Of a stretch of 64,000 bases of DNA, positions 25,978-33,931 are shown piece after piece. Location of the stretch: assembly GCA_000242935.3 (NCBI GenBank), contig CP007053.1:3829001-3893000 (forward strand), written 5' to 3'. Origin of the DNA: Opitutaceae bacterium TAV5. GTDB taxonomy: Bacteria > Verrucomicrobiota > Verrucomicrobiia > Opitutales > Opitutaceae. The notes under the pieces are model-generated. The model saw only the letters and a program-made list of their open reading frames with translations, was not told where the DNA came from and did not search any database. The position numbers and the translations under genes are program-made. How positions within the stretch are numbered: the first letter of the stretch is position 1; each line of letters starts with the position of its first letter.

Positions 25978-26150
25978 GAAAATTCATTTTTGAACAGAAG
26001 GAAACAAAGGAAACGAAGGTAAAAACAAAGAAGACCCCCCACCGAATAAGAAGTTATTTATTTCAAGAAGATTGAACAGGAATGAACGGTAAGCGTCCTT
26101 GGTTGTTCTTCGTTCTCTTCGTTGCCTTCTGTTCAATTTCCGGAACCTCC
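25978..26150. repeat. Word-array hairpin before the RNA methyltransferase gene
   Basis: TTGAACAGAAGGAAACAAAG and GAAACGAAGG words at the left pair with TTCTTCGTTCTCTTCGTTGC and CTTCTGTTCAATTT at the right. The spacer is about 60 bases. The right arm ends 15 bases before the gene start. Confidence 0.75.
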
Positions 26151-26166
26151 CCTGATTCAATCTCCC

Positions 26167-27447
26167 ATGAGCGTCGCGGCGAACCAGAAGCGTGTCTTCC
26201 TGCAACTCCGGTCGCGGCTGCTGCCGCTCGACCGGCGATTTCCCGAGCGGTTGAAAGATGCGCTCTCCGACCGCCGTTTCGGCGGGCGCGATCGCCGGCT
26301 TTACTGCGAACTGGCCTTCACCGCCGCCCGGCTGCGCCGCGTGTGGCCGGAGCATGACGACGACTTCATCGCGCTCGTCGCCACGGCCTGTGCGGCTACA
26401 CCGGATACGGCGGCGTTTCGCGCCGCCTTCGCGCGTGGCACGGGCTTTTTCTGTCAATCCCGCCAATCGCCTGCGATTCCGGACGCCGCGCCGCGCCGCC
26501 TCCCCGAACATGGGCAAGGATGCCCCTGCCACCTCACGGACGGGAAGTCCGTGCCGCGCGAGCTTTTCCCCGCATGGGCGCTGGAACCGGGGCGGCCCGC
26601 CGCTTCTCCGGCCACCGCAGCCGCGCTGCTCTCGCGGGCTCCGCTCTGGCTGCGGTTGCAGACGGCGACGCCCGCCGGGGTCGCTGCGGTCGAGGCGGAG
26701 CTGGCCGGGCGAGGCTGGCCGGTGGAGCGTTTTGAGGCGTTGCCGACGGCATGGCGGCTGCCGCCCGATGCGGCGGTGACATCGACGGAGAGCTACCGCG
26801 ACGGCCGGGTCGAGGTGCAGGATCTCGGCTCGCAACTCCTGCTCGAAACCGTCGCGCCGGCGCCGGGCGGACGCTGGCTCGATGCGTGCGCCGGAGCGGG
26901 CGGCAAGACCTTGCAACTCGCGCAGCTGCTCGGCCCGCAGGGACGCGTGGAAGCGCACGATATCCGCGCCGCCGCGCTTGCCGAGCTGCGCAGGCGGGCG
27001 CAACGCGGCGGCTTCGCCAACATCCGCACGCTCGCCACACTGCCTCCGGCGGAGAGCGAAGCGACGGAAGGCGGCGGTTACGACGGCGTGCTGGTGGATG
27101 CGCCGTGCAGCGGCACCGGCACGTGGCGGCGCGCGCCGCATCTCATGCATTGCACCACGCCGGAGGATATCACCCGCGCCGCCCGGCGGCAGCGCGAGTT
27201 GCTCGACCGGCACGCGCCGCGTGTGCGGTCGGGAGGGCTGCTCGTCTACGCGACATGCTCGCTGTGCGACGAGGAAAACAGCCGTGTGGCGGCCGGTTTT
27301 CTCGAAGCGCACGGCGACGTTTTCGAGGTGCGCCCGCCGGTGCGAACCTTCGGTTTCGCGCCGGATGCGTGCGGCGGCCTCACGATCCTCCCCGAGCGGC
27401 ACGACACCGACGGTTTTTACGTGGCGGCCTTCCGCCGCCGCGGTTGA
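26167..27447 (+). CDS. RsmB/NOP2-family rRNA m5C methyltransferase with repeat insertion
   Basis: A 426-residue SAM-dependent methyltransferase from ATG 26167. The catalytic domain is clear: LDACAGAGGKTLQLAQLLG (SAM site), RVEAHDIRAAALAELRRRA, GVLVDAPCSGTGTWRRAPH (motif IV PCSGTGT), VYATCSLCDEEN (motif VI, catalytic Cys) and a C-terminal TDGFYVAAFRRRG. It methylates cytosine in rRNA, probably 16S, and is cytoplasmic. Residues ~94-136 contain a stretch (AIPDAAPRRLPEHGQGCPCH, LTDGKSVPREL) encoded by two members of the GGGCA/TGCCC repeat family, inserted in frame before the N-terminal region joins the catalytic domain. Confidence 0.85.
   Translation: MSVAANQKRVFLQLRSRLLPLDRRFPERLKDALSDRRFGGRDRRLYCELAFTAARLRRVWPEHDDDFIALVATACAATPDTAAFRAAFARGTGFFCQSRQSPAIPDAAPRRLPEHGQGCPCHLTDGKSVPRELFPAWALEPGRPAASPATAAALLSRAPLWLRLQTATPAGVAAVEAELAGRGWPVERFEALPTAWRLPPDAAVTSTESYRDGRVEVQDLGSQLLLETVAPAPGGRWLDACAGAGGKTLQLAQLLGPQGRVEAHDIRAAALAELRRRAQRGGFANIRTLATLPPAESEATEGGGYDGVLVDAPCSGTGTWRRAPHLMHCTTPEDITRAARRQRELLDRHAPRVRSGGLLVYATCSLCDEENSRVAAGFLEAHGDVFEVRPPVRTFGFAPDACGGLTILPERHDTDGFYVAAFRRRG
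26509..26570. repeat. GGGCA/TGCCC repeats inside the RNA methyltransferase gene
   Basis: CATGGGCAAGGATGCCCCTG and ACGGACGGGAAGTCCGTGCC are two hairpins of the dispersed family, read through as coding sequence. Confidence 0.7.
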
Positions 27448-27452
27448 ATTGG

Positions 27453-27606
27453 CGCGGGCGGGACGCCCGCAAGCGTTGCCTCTCCGCTGCTGAAGTGGCG
27501 CGGGCATCCCTGCCCGTGGACGGTGCGAAGCGCCGCCTCCGTGCCACTCCGGAACACGGGCAAGATGCCCGTGCCACTCCCGAGCGGGCGGGACGCCCGC
27601 GCCACT
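27453..27606. repeat. GGGCA/TGCCC hairpin array between convergent genes
   Basis: Four short hairpins in a row: GCGGGCGGGACGCCCGC, CGGGCATCCCTGCCCG, CACGGGCAAGATGCCCGTG and a second GCGGGCGGGACGCCCGC. GGACGGTGCGAAGCGCCGCC between them is a recurrent spacer also found at 50228 and 51759. It fills the gap between the methyltransferase stop and the PgpH stop. Confidence 0.8.
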
Positions 27607-27634
27607 TCAACCGCTTGCCATGCCGCCGCTCCGG

Positions 27635-30244
27635 TTACACCACGGGCGGTTTTTGCGGTTTGCCGCTGCCGGCGGGAGCGGTGGCGGACGGCGGAGTCTC
27701 GCGGGCGGGCGACGCCTTGGCCTCGCGGGTTTCACCGTCCTCGTCCTCGCTGTCTCCCGCGGCGGCATCCCGGCCGGCCTTGCCGTTGTCGCGGGCGGTT
27801 TCGGCGGCGGCGGTGTCATCGGCTTTCGGATACGCGACGCGGCCGTGCAGCATGTTGAGCAGGGTGTGGGAAAAACTTTCCTTGATCTCGGTCAGCTCGG
27901 CAAAGGTGAGCGGCGCGTCGTCGAGCTGGCCGTCGGCGATGCGGTCGTTGACGATCTGCTCGATGAGTTCGCCGAGGTGCTGCGGCGTGACGCGGCGGAG
28001 CGAGCGCGAGGCGGCCTCGATGCCGTCGGCCAGATGGATGATGGCGCTCTCCTTGAAGCGCGGCGTGGGGCCGTCGTAGCGGTAGGTCGTTTCGGAGACG
28101 GGCGCGGGTTGCAGACCGGGTCCCGCGCCTGGCGAAAAGGGATCGCGCGAGTCGGGCCGGACGGGGCCGACTGGCGAGGCGGTGCCGCGGGCCGCGAACG
28201 GAGCCGGCGTGGCGCCGGAGCCGCGCAGGTGGAAGGGCGGTTGCGTGAACGTGGTGCCGGCCTTGGTCACGGCGCGGTGGAAAAAATACCGGATCAGCGT
28301 GGTGCCGTGGTGTTGCTGGATCACGTCGATGACGGCGCGGGGGAGCTTGTACTTGAGGGCGAGGTCCACGCCGTCCTTGACGTGGCTCTTGATGATGAGG
28401 GCGGAGAGGGACGGGTTGTTGTCGTCGTGCGGGTTCACGCCGTCCACCTGGTTTTCCATGAAATACTCGGGCTTGTTGGTCTTGCCGATGTCGTGGAAGA
28501 GCGCGCAGACGCGGGCGAGGAGCGGGTTGGCGCCGATGGCCGAGGCGGCGTTTTCGGCGAGCTGGGCGACGACGAGCGAGTGGTGGTAGGTGCCGGGCGC
28601 CTCCATCTGCATGTGGCGCAGGAGCGGGTGATTGTAGTCGGTGAGCTCGAGCAGCGTGATGTCGGTGGTGCGCTTGAAAAGGGCTTCGAGGACGGGCAGC
28701 AGGCCGGCCACGATGACGCCGCTGGCGATGCCGGTGGCGAGGCTGGCGCCCATCTGCTTGGCGATGACGAGCCAGGGGAGGCGGTCGAAGAGGCCGAGGA
28801 GGAGCACGGCCAGCGCCATGGTGAGCCCGGCCCAGGTCGCGGCGCGCACGACGTTGCTGCGCTTGCGCGTGTTTTGCGCGGCGAACACCGCCACCATCGA
28901 GGAGACGAAAGCGAGGACGAGGATGTCCACGCGGTTGCCGTAGATGACGCTGGCGAAGATGGCGATGAGCAGCGCCATGAACATGCCCGAGCCGGCATCG
29001 ATCATGATGGCGACGACCAGCGGGGCGATGATGACCGGGGCGACATAGGGAAGCACGGAGGCCGCGGCGGTGTTGGAGAGGAAGAAGGGCAGGCTGCCGA
29101 GCGCGAAAGCGCCGCGCACCAGGGCCAGGTTGATGACCACCACGAGCGCGAGGAGCGCGAGGCGGCCGTTGCTGCGGAGCGTCTCGGCGTCCTCGAGCCG
29201 GATGTAGAGGATGCTGGCGATGACCATCGCAAACACGAGCAGGAGGCGGCCGGCGAGTTGCAGGCCCTCGTCGCGGGCGAGGGTGCCGGTCTCGACGAGA
29301 TGGTGCCGCCAGGCGACGAGCATCTCGTACTGCTCGGGAGTGACGCGGGTGTCGGGCTCGATGATCGTCTCGCCGCGGGCGACCTTGATGACCACGGGCT
29401 GGAGCGTCGCCAGGGTGCGTTCCTGGGAGCGACGGGTGGCGGCGTCGTCATAGACGAGATTCGGGATGAGGCCGCCGCGGAGGATGCGGAAGAGCGCCAG
29501 CGAGCGCTCGCGGTCGGTGATCTCGGCGGCGAGATTGATGCGGAGAAAGGTGAGCGCCTCCTCCAGCGACTCGACCCGGCTGGAGATGACCTCGTCATCG
29601 TTGCGCAGCACCTGGAAAACGGCCACCGACCCGTCGGGCACGCGGCTCTGGGAGAGCGAGGCGCCGTCGTGGATGCCGCCCTGGTAAATGGCGCGCAGGG
29701 TGGACAGGCCGGAGTCGAAAAGAGCGGCGAGGGCGTGGCCGGTCTCGACGCCGAGGAGCTCGGCGGCATCGGCCGTGCTCACGCGATGGGTACCCCGGGC
29801 GTTGAAGCTGGCCACGGCCTTTTCGAGGGCGGCGCCGCGTTCGGCGGGCGGGAGGGAGCGGATGCGTTCGAGCTCGTTGTGGAAGGCGCGGAGGTGGAGT
29901 TCGAAACGGGCGAGGGGTTCGGGATCGATCCGGTAGATGGGCGCCACCCGGTCGCTGATCTGCTCGCGCAGGCGTTCGGTGCGGACGGTGCTGGTGTAGC
30001 TGAACGGTTCGTTGGCGGCGATGCGCGTGGAGGCGACCTGGTTGGGGAGGACGGGCAGGGTGTGGCTGCTGACGCCGACGAAACTGATCAGGACGATCGA
30101 GACGACGGTGAACGCGAAAATGATGCCGGCGACGAGGCGGCTGGATTCGAGGAAGTTGGCGAACCCGGATTTTTCTGCGGATTTTCGTCGTCGCGGCGCG
30201 GGCGCTCCGGTGAAGAGGCGGCGAAGGTTTTTGAAAAGACTCAT
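27635..30244 (-). CDS. PgpH-type 7TM-HD phosphohydrolase (c-di-AMP phosphodiesterase family)
   Basis: An 869-residue membrane protein. One N-terminal helix (LVAGIIFAFTVVSIVLISFV) is followed by a ~250-residue extracytoplasmic 7TMR-HDED domain, seven helices (LLLVFAMVIASILYIRLED onward), and a cytoplasmic HD domain with YHHSLVVAQLAE, VCALFHDIGKTNKPEYFMEN and NPSLSALIIKSHVKDGVDLA. This is the architecture of Listeria PgpH, which degrades cyclic di-AMP. The linker after FTQPPFHL contains an unusual 40-residue Pro/Gly/Ala stretch (GSGATPAPFAARGTASPVGP) absent from the usual TYRYDGPxP context. It precedes nothing on its strand but the repeat array. Confidence 0.85.
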   Translation of the reverse strand: MSLFKNLRRLFTGAPAPRRRKSAEKSGFANFLESSRLVAGIIFAFTVVSIVLISFVGVSSHTLPVLPNQVASTRIAANEPFSYTSTVRTERLREQISDRVAPIYRIDPEPLARFELHLRAFHNELERIRSLPPAERGAALEKAVASFNARGTHRVSTADAAELLGVETGHALAALFDSGLSTLRAIYQGGIHDGASLSQSRVPDGSVAVFQVLRNDDEVISSRVESLEEALTFLRINLAAEITDRERSLALFRILRGGLIPNLVYDDAATRRSQERTLATLQPVVIKVARGETIIEPDTRVTPEQYEMLVAWRHHLVETGTLARDEGLQLAGRLLLVFAMVIASILYIRLEDAETLRSNGRLALLALVVVINLALVRGAFALGSLPFFLSNTAAASVLPYVAPVIIAPLVVAIMIDAGSGMFMALLIAIFASVIYGNRVDILVLAFVSSMVAVFAAQNTRKRSNVVRAATWAGLTMALAVLLLGLFDRLPWLVIAKQMGASLATGIASGVIVAGLLPVLEALFKRTTDITLLELTDYNHPLLRHMQMEAPGTYHHSLVVAQLAENAASAIGANPLLARVCALFHDIGKTNKPEYFMENQVDGVNPHDDNNPSLSALIIKSHVKDGVDLALKYKLPRAVIDVIQQHHGTTLIRYFFHRAVTKAGTTFTQPPFHLRGSGATPAPFAARGTASPVGPVRPDSRDPFSPGAGPGLQPAPVSETTYRYDGPTPRFKESAIIHLADGIEAASRSLRRVTPQHLGELIEQIVNDRIADGQLDDAPLTFAELTEIKESFSHTLLNMLHGRVAYPKADDTAAAETARDNGKAGRDAAAGDSEDEDGETREAKASPARETPPSATAPAGSGKPQKPPVV

Positions 30245-30280
30245 GTTTGAAAAACGGGGAGAGATTTGGCTGGCCGGTTC

Positions 30281-31261
30281 CTACGAGTCGTTTTTTTCGC
30301 CCGTGATCGGGTTTTTGTAACGTTCATAGGCGTCGATGATCTTGTGGACGAGCGGATGGCGGACGACGTCGGCCCCGCTGAAATGGTGAAATGCGATTTC
30401 GGGTATGTCGTGCAGGATGCTCTCGATCTCGACCAGACCGGACTGGCGGGCGCGGGGCAGGTCGATCTGCGTGATGTCGCCGGTGACGACCATGCGCGAC
30501 TCCTCGCCGAGGCGGGTGAGGAACATCATCATCTGCTCGGGCGTGGTGTTTTGCGCCTCGTCGAGGATGACGAAACTGTGCGGCAGGGTGCGGCCGCGCA
30601 TGTAGGCGAGGGGAGCGATTTCGATGACGCCTTTTTCCGTGAGTTTCTCGACTTCGCTGATGTCGAGCATGTCGTGCATGGCGTCGTAGAGCGGGCGGAG
30701 GTAGGGGAGGATTTTTTCGCGAAGATCGCCGGGGAGAAACCCGAGCGCCTCGCCCGCCTCGACGGCCGGACGGGTGAGGACGATGCGCTCGACCTCCCCC
30801 TTGATCAGCGCGGAGACGGCGGCGGCCATGGCGAGATACGTCTTGCCGGTGCCGGCCGGGCCGATGCCGAACGTGAGCGGCTGGCGCAGGATGGACTGGA
30901 GATAGAGTTTTTGCCCGAGCGACTTGGGGACAATGCTCTTGCGATGGGTGGCCACGACGAGCGGCCGGGCGAAAAGTTCGCGGAGCGGTTCGCCGCCATC
31001 GCGGGCGATGAGATCGACGAAGCGCGTGAAGTCCGGCGAACGCACCTGCATCCCCTGGGAGCAGGCTTCATTGAGAAAATGGAACAGGTGTTCGACCCGC
31101 GTGATGGCCTCGTCGGCGGGCGCCTCGACGCGCAGCCAGTCCTCGCGTGTGACGAGCGTGACGCCGAGGGCATGTTCGGCGTGGGCCAGGTTGTCGGTGC
31201 GGCCGGCATAGAGCCGGGAAAGATGGCGGGCGGAGGGAAAGTGGAGGGTTCTGGACGGCAT
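30281..31261 (-). CDS. phoH: PhoH-family ATPase
   Basis: A 326-residue cytoplasmic protein. GPAGTGKT at 134-141 is the Walker A motif, SFVILDEAQNTTPEQMMMFL the Walker B region, and VTGDITQIDLP a further conserved block. KLYLQSILRQPLTFGIGPAG and LTRPAVEAGEALGFLPGDLR are typical of the PhoH/YbeZ group, which often works with YbeY in RNA metabolism. The gene lies immediately upstream of the PgpH-type gene (36 bases), the order known in many bacteria, and the two are probably cotranscribed. Confidence 0.88.
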   Translation of the reverse strand: MPSRTLHFPSARHLSRLYAGRTDNLAHAEHALGVTLVTREDWLRVEAPADEAITRVEHLFHFLNEACSQGMQVRSPDFTRFVDLIARDGGEPLRELFARPLVVATHRKSIVPKSLGQKLYLQSILRQPLTFGIGPAGTGKTYLAMAAAVSALIKGEVERIVLTRPAVEAGEALGFLPGDLREKILPYLRPLYDAMHDMLDISEVEKLTEKGVIEIAPLAYMRGRTLPHSFVILDEAQNTTPEQMMMFLTRLGEESRMVVTGDITQIDLPRARQSGLVEIESILHDIPEIAFHHFSGADVVRHPLVHKIIDAYERYKNPITGEKNDS

Positions 31262-31388
31262 TGTCGGAAAAACTGAAATGCTGAAAAACTGAAATGCTGA
31301 AACTCGGGCTTTGGCGGGCGATGGCGGGACGGGTGGGCGGCGGGTTTGGAGTCAGTTTTTCGACTTTTCGGTTTTCAGTGTTTCCGGC
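31262..31388. repeat. Word-array hairpin overlapping the HIT gene 3' end
   Basis: AAAAACTGAAATGCTG repeated twice at the left pairs with TCAGTTTTTCGACTTTTC and GGTTTTCAGTGTTTCC at the right. The right arm encodes the last residues of the HIT protein (ETLKTEKSKN). The vocabulary is the same as at 12513-12631. Confidence 0.75.
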
Positions 31389-31870
31389 GTCGGCTGTGCC
31401 GCCGCCACCAGCTTTTCCCACGTCTGTTCGAGGGCCTGCGGGAGGAGGCGGGTCTGTCCGAGGACGGGCATGAAGTTGTTGTCGCCGTTCCAGCGGGGCA
31501 CGATGTGGCCGTGGAGGTGGTCGATGCTGCCGCCGGAAGCGCGGCCGAGGTTGAAGCCGATGTTGAAGGCATCGGGGTGCATCACGGTGCGGAGCAGGCG
31601 TTTGCCGTGGACGATGATGTCGAACAGGTCGGTGCGTTCTTCGGCGGAGAGGTCCTCGATGTCGCCGACCTCGCGAAACGGGATGGCGAGCAGGTGGCCG
31701 GGATTGTACGGGAACCGGTTGAGCATCAGGTACGAGAGCGGGCTGCGGTAAACGATGAACGCCGCGCGGTCGTCGCCGAGGGCAGGCAACTCGGTGAACG
31801 GGCGCTGAAGCGCAGGCGAACGGGGCGCCTCGATGTAATCCATGCGCCAGTAAGGATGGAGTTGCTGCAT
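31352..31870 (-). CDS. HIT-family nucleotide hydrolase/transferase
   Basis: A 172-residue protein from ATG 31870. The histidine triad is HLHGHIV at 118-124, preceded by NIGFNLGRASGGSI as in the AP4A-phosphorylase/Fhit-like branch. NPGHLLAIPFREVGDIEDLS is the second conserved block. HIT proteins cleave phosphoanhydride bonds of dinucleoside polyphosphates or nucleotidyl amides. The C-terminal ETLKTEKSKN is templated by a hairpin arm and is unlikely to be functional. Confidence 0.85.
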   Translation of the reverse strand: MQQLHPYWRMDYIEAPRSPALQRPFTELPALGDDRAAFIVYRSPLSYLMLNRFPYNPGHLLAIPFREVGDIEDLSAEERTDLFDIIVHGKRLLRTVMHPDAFNIGFNLGRASGGSIDHLHGHIVPRWNGDNNFMPVLGQTRLLPQALEQTWEKLVAAAQPTPETLKTEKSKN

Positions 31871-31957
31871 AGTGAAGAACCCGGGCAGAGAAACGCCCGT
31901 CGGGAGGCTTGTCAAAGCCGGACCCCCCGCCCGCTCCGCCACCGACCGGTGGCGGGG

Positions 31958-32055
31958 CGGAAGTTCAGAGTTCCGTGTTTGGGGTTTCCGGTTCGGGCAA
32001 CGCGGCTGCCAACAATAACCCTGAACCCCGGACTCTGAACCCTGAACTTGAAACC
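31958..32055. repeat. Word-array hairpin between HIT and cyclophilin genes
   Basis: GTTCAGAGTTCCG, GGGGTTTCCGGTTC words at the left pair with AACCCTGAACCCCGGACTCT and GAACCCTGAAC at the right. The vocabulary matches the hairpin inside cusB. Confidence 0.7.
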
Positions 32056-32129
32056 GGCGTGTCGAGCCGGTTTCGACTTCTGCCTTGCGGCGCGGGCGCG
32101 GAGACTTCTCGCTCCCGGTTTTCCATACC

Positions 32130-32648
32130 ATGAGCAACACCACCGAACAGGAAGTCGCCGTCATCTCCACCGCCTATGGCGACATCACCATTGCCTTCTG
32201 GCCCGACGTCGCGCCGAAGACCGTCGAGAATTTCAAAAAACTCGCCCGCGAGGGGTTTTATGACGGCACCGCGTTCCACCGCATCATCAAGGGCTTCATG
32301 ATCCAGGGCGGCTGCCCCAACACGAAGGAAGGCGCGCGCGGCCTCCCCGGCACCGGCGACCCCGGTTACAAGATCAAGGCCGAGTTCAACACGAAGTCGC
32401 ACGTCCGCGGCGTCATTTCGATGGCTCGCGCGGCGAACCCTGACTCCGCCGGCAGCCAGTTTTTCATCTGCCACGGCGACGCCCGCTTCCTTGACCGCCA
32501 GTACACCGCCTTCGGCGAACTCGTGGCCGGCGACGATGTCCTCGAAAAAATCGCCACGGTGCCGACGAAGTCGGGTGGCGGCGGCGAAAAGAGCACGCCG
32601 ATCGAGCGCATCGCGGTGAAAACCGTCCGCATCGAGACGAAGAGCTGA
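32130..32648 (+). CDS. Cyclophilin-type peptidyl-prolyl isomerase
   Basis: A 172-residue cytoplasmic protein without signal peptide. The cyclophilin core is complete: ITIAFWPDVAPKTVENFKKL, FYDGTAFHRIIKGFMIQGG (catalytic Arg in FHRII), GVISMARAANPDSAGSQFFI and LDRQYTAFGELVAGDDVLEK. The Trp involved in cyclosporin binding is not present, as in many bacterial members. It catalyses cis/trans isomerisation of prolyl bonds. Confidence 0.93.
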   Translation: MSNTTEQEVAVISTAYGDITIAFWPDVAPKTVENFKKLAREGFYDGTAFHRIIKGFMIQGGCPNTKEGARGLPGTGDPGYKIKAEFNTKSHVRGVISMARAANPDSAGSQFFICHGDARFLDRQYTAFGELVAGDDVLEKIATVPTKSGGGGEKSTPIERIAVKTVRIETKS

Positions 32649-32654
32649 TTTTTT

Positions 32655-32743
32655 TGCCCACGAAACACACGAAAGGGCACGAAAAAAATACCCGGAATTC
32701 CGGTTTCTGTCTTTTCGTGTCCTTTCGTGTGTTTCGTGGGCTC
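32655..32743. repeat. Word-array hairpin between convergent genes, possible terminator
   Basis: GCCCACGAAACACACGAAAG pairs with CTTTCGTGTGTTTCGTGGGC, and GGCACGAAAAA with TTTTCGTGTCC. It is a nearly perfect ~30-bp stem with a ~25-base loop, exactly between two convergent stops, so it could end transcription from both sides. Confidence 0.8.
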
Positions 32744-32745
32744 TT

Positions 32746-33720
32746 TTATGATTTCGGTTTCGGTCCCGGCAGCGTCAGAGGATCGATTTTTTCTCTCAAC
32801 TCCACGGTGGCCAGAACCTTGGGCACGTACATCTGCGTTTCCACCGGCAACGCATCGGCGATGGCTTCGAAGGAGCCGGCTTCCTTTTTCCGCAACAGCC
32901 GCGCCACGCGTCCCTCGCCCGCGTTGTAGGCCGCCAGGGTGAGCGGCCACGACGAAAAACGCCCGTAAAGCCTTTTCAGGTAACGCGCCGCCGCCTCCGC
33001 GCTCTTTTCCGGTTGCAGCCGTTCGTCCTCCGGATCGAGCGACAACCCCATGTGCTCGGCCGTCTTCGGCATGAACTGGAACAGGCCTCGCGCCCCCGCC
33101 GGACTCTGTGCTTCGGGATTCCAGGACGATTCCACCTCGGCCAGCCAGACCCACTCCGACGGCACGCCCTCGCGGGTGAAAACGGTTTTGACCTCGTCCA
33201 CCCATTTGCCGGCCCTCGCCGGGGCGGGGCGAGCGGCCAGCCGCGTTTTCCATGCGTCGAGGTCGCGAGTGATTTCCGCCGCCGTCGGCCGGCGTTTGGG
33301 CGGGGGAGGGGGTGTTCCCGGAACGGTGGTTTCGGTGGGGCGGGTCGGTGAGGCCAGCCGCGCCCGGGCCAGCGCTTCGGCGGCCATCGACAGGTAATCG
33401 AGCCGGGCCAGCAGCCAGTCCGCATAAGGCTGGGCCCACGGATACTGGCGCGCCTGGTTGAGCAACGCTTCCGCCTGCGGACGCAGCCGGGCGAGGTCTT
33501 CGAGCGTGCCGTCCTGCAATGCCTGCTCCACGGCGCGGTTGAGAGCCGTTTCGGCCGCCTCCTGCGTCTCCGGGGGCAGGTGCGCCCGGACGGCCTCCGC
33601 GAACTCCGCAATATCTTCGTCGGAAGGCAGTTCGTAGTCATCAAGAAGATCCTGCGAGGAAAGGCCGGCAGGGAGGAGCAGGCAGAGGCCGAAGGAGAGA
33701 CTGAAACAACGCGAGAGCAT
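32746..33720 (-). CDS. Lytic murein transglycosylase, SLT domain
   Basis: A 324-residue exported protein from ATG 33720, which starts a signal peptide (MLSRCFSLSFGLCLLLPAGL). Residues ~25-125 are helical and Ala/Leu-rich; a Pro-rich linker follows; the SLT/lysozyme-like domain starts near 175 with LAEVESSWNPEAQSPAGARG (catalytic Glu197), LFQFMPKTAEHMGL and AARYLKRLYGRFSSWPLTLA AYNAGEG. It cleaves peptidoglycan glycan strands. The fold resembles MltC/Slt family 1. Confidence 0.88.
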   Translation of the reverse strand: MLSRCFSLSFGLCLLLPAGLSSQDLLDDYELPSDEDIAEFAEAVRAHLPPETQEAAETALNRAVEQALQDGTLEDLARLRPQAEALLNQARQYPWAQPYADWLLARLDYLSMAAEALARARLASPTRPTETTVPGTPPPPPKRRPTAAEITRDLDAWKTRLAARPAPARAGKWVDEVKTVFTREGVPSEWVWLAEVESSWNPEAQSPAGARGLFQFMPKTAEHMGLSLDPEDERLQPEKSAEAAARYLKRLYGRFSSWPLTLAAYNAGEGRVARLLRKKEAGSFEAIADALPVETQMYVPKVLATVELREKIDPLTLPGPKPKS

Positions 33721-33876
33721 CGTGGTGGCGCAGGGAAAAAACAGGGTCCACACCGATGCCCCAGCCTCGGCCCGGGCGCAACCGCGGTTTTTGCCCGGGC
33801 CGGATCCGCAGGGGCGACGATGACAGGTCCGGGTTGTGGGAATGCCGGGGGGGGTCATCGGCCAATTTTTTGATCT

Positions 33877-33915
33877 TATTGCATGCAATAGCATTGAGTA
33901 ACCTGATCGATCAGG
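33877..33915. promoter_or_regulatory. Two palindromes upstream of the Rpn-like gene
   Basis: TATTGCATGCAATA (33877-33890) and CCTGATCGATCAGG (33902-33915) are perfect palindromes 25 bases apart, centre to centre, ending 16 bases before ATG 33932. They could be repressor sites for this gene or lie in its promoter. Confidence 0.35.
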
Positions 33916-33931
33916 CAGCGTGTGCGGGGTC

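Noticed and set aside
23823-26042. 739-codon minus-strand frame opposite the LptD-like gene
   Set aside because: Low-complexity Arg/Glu/Ala/Gly translation; the plus strand has signal peptide, jellyroll and barrel patterns.
27453-27606. CRISPR array
   Set aside because: The repeats are short hairpins in changing order, without constant repeat/spacer lengths, and no cas genes are in the window.
27620-30250. 876-codon plus-strand frame opposite the PgpH-type gene
   Set aside because: Mirror frame of a GC-rich gene, with low-complexity acidic product; the minus-strand protein has clear HD and membrane motifs.
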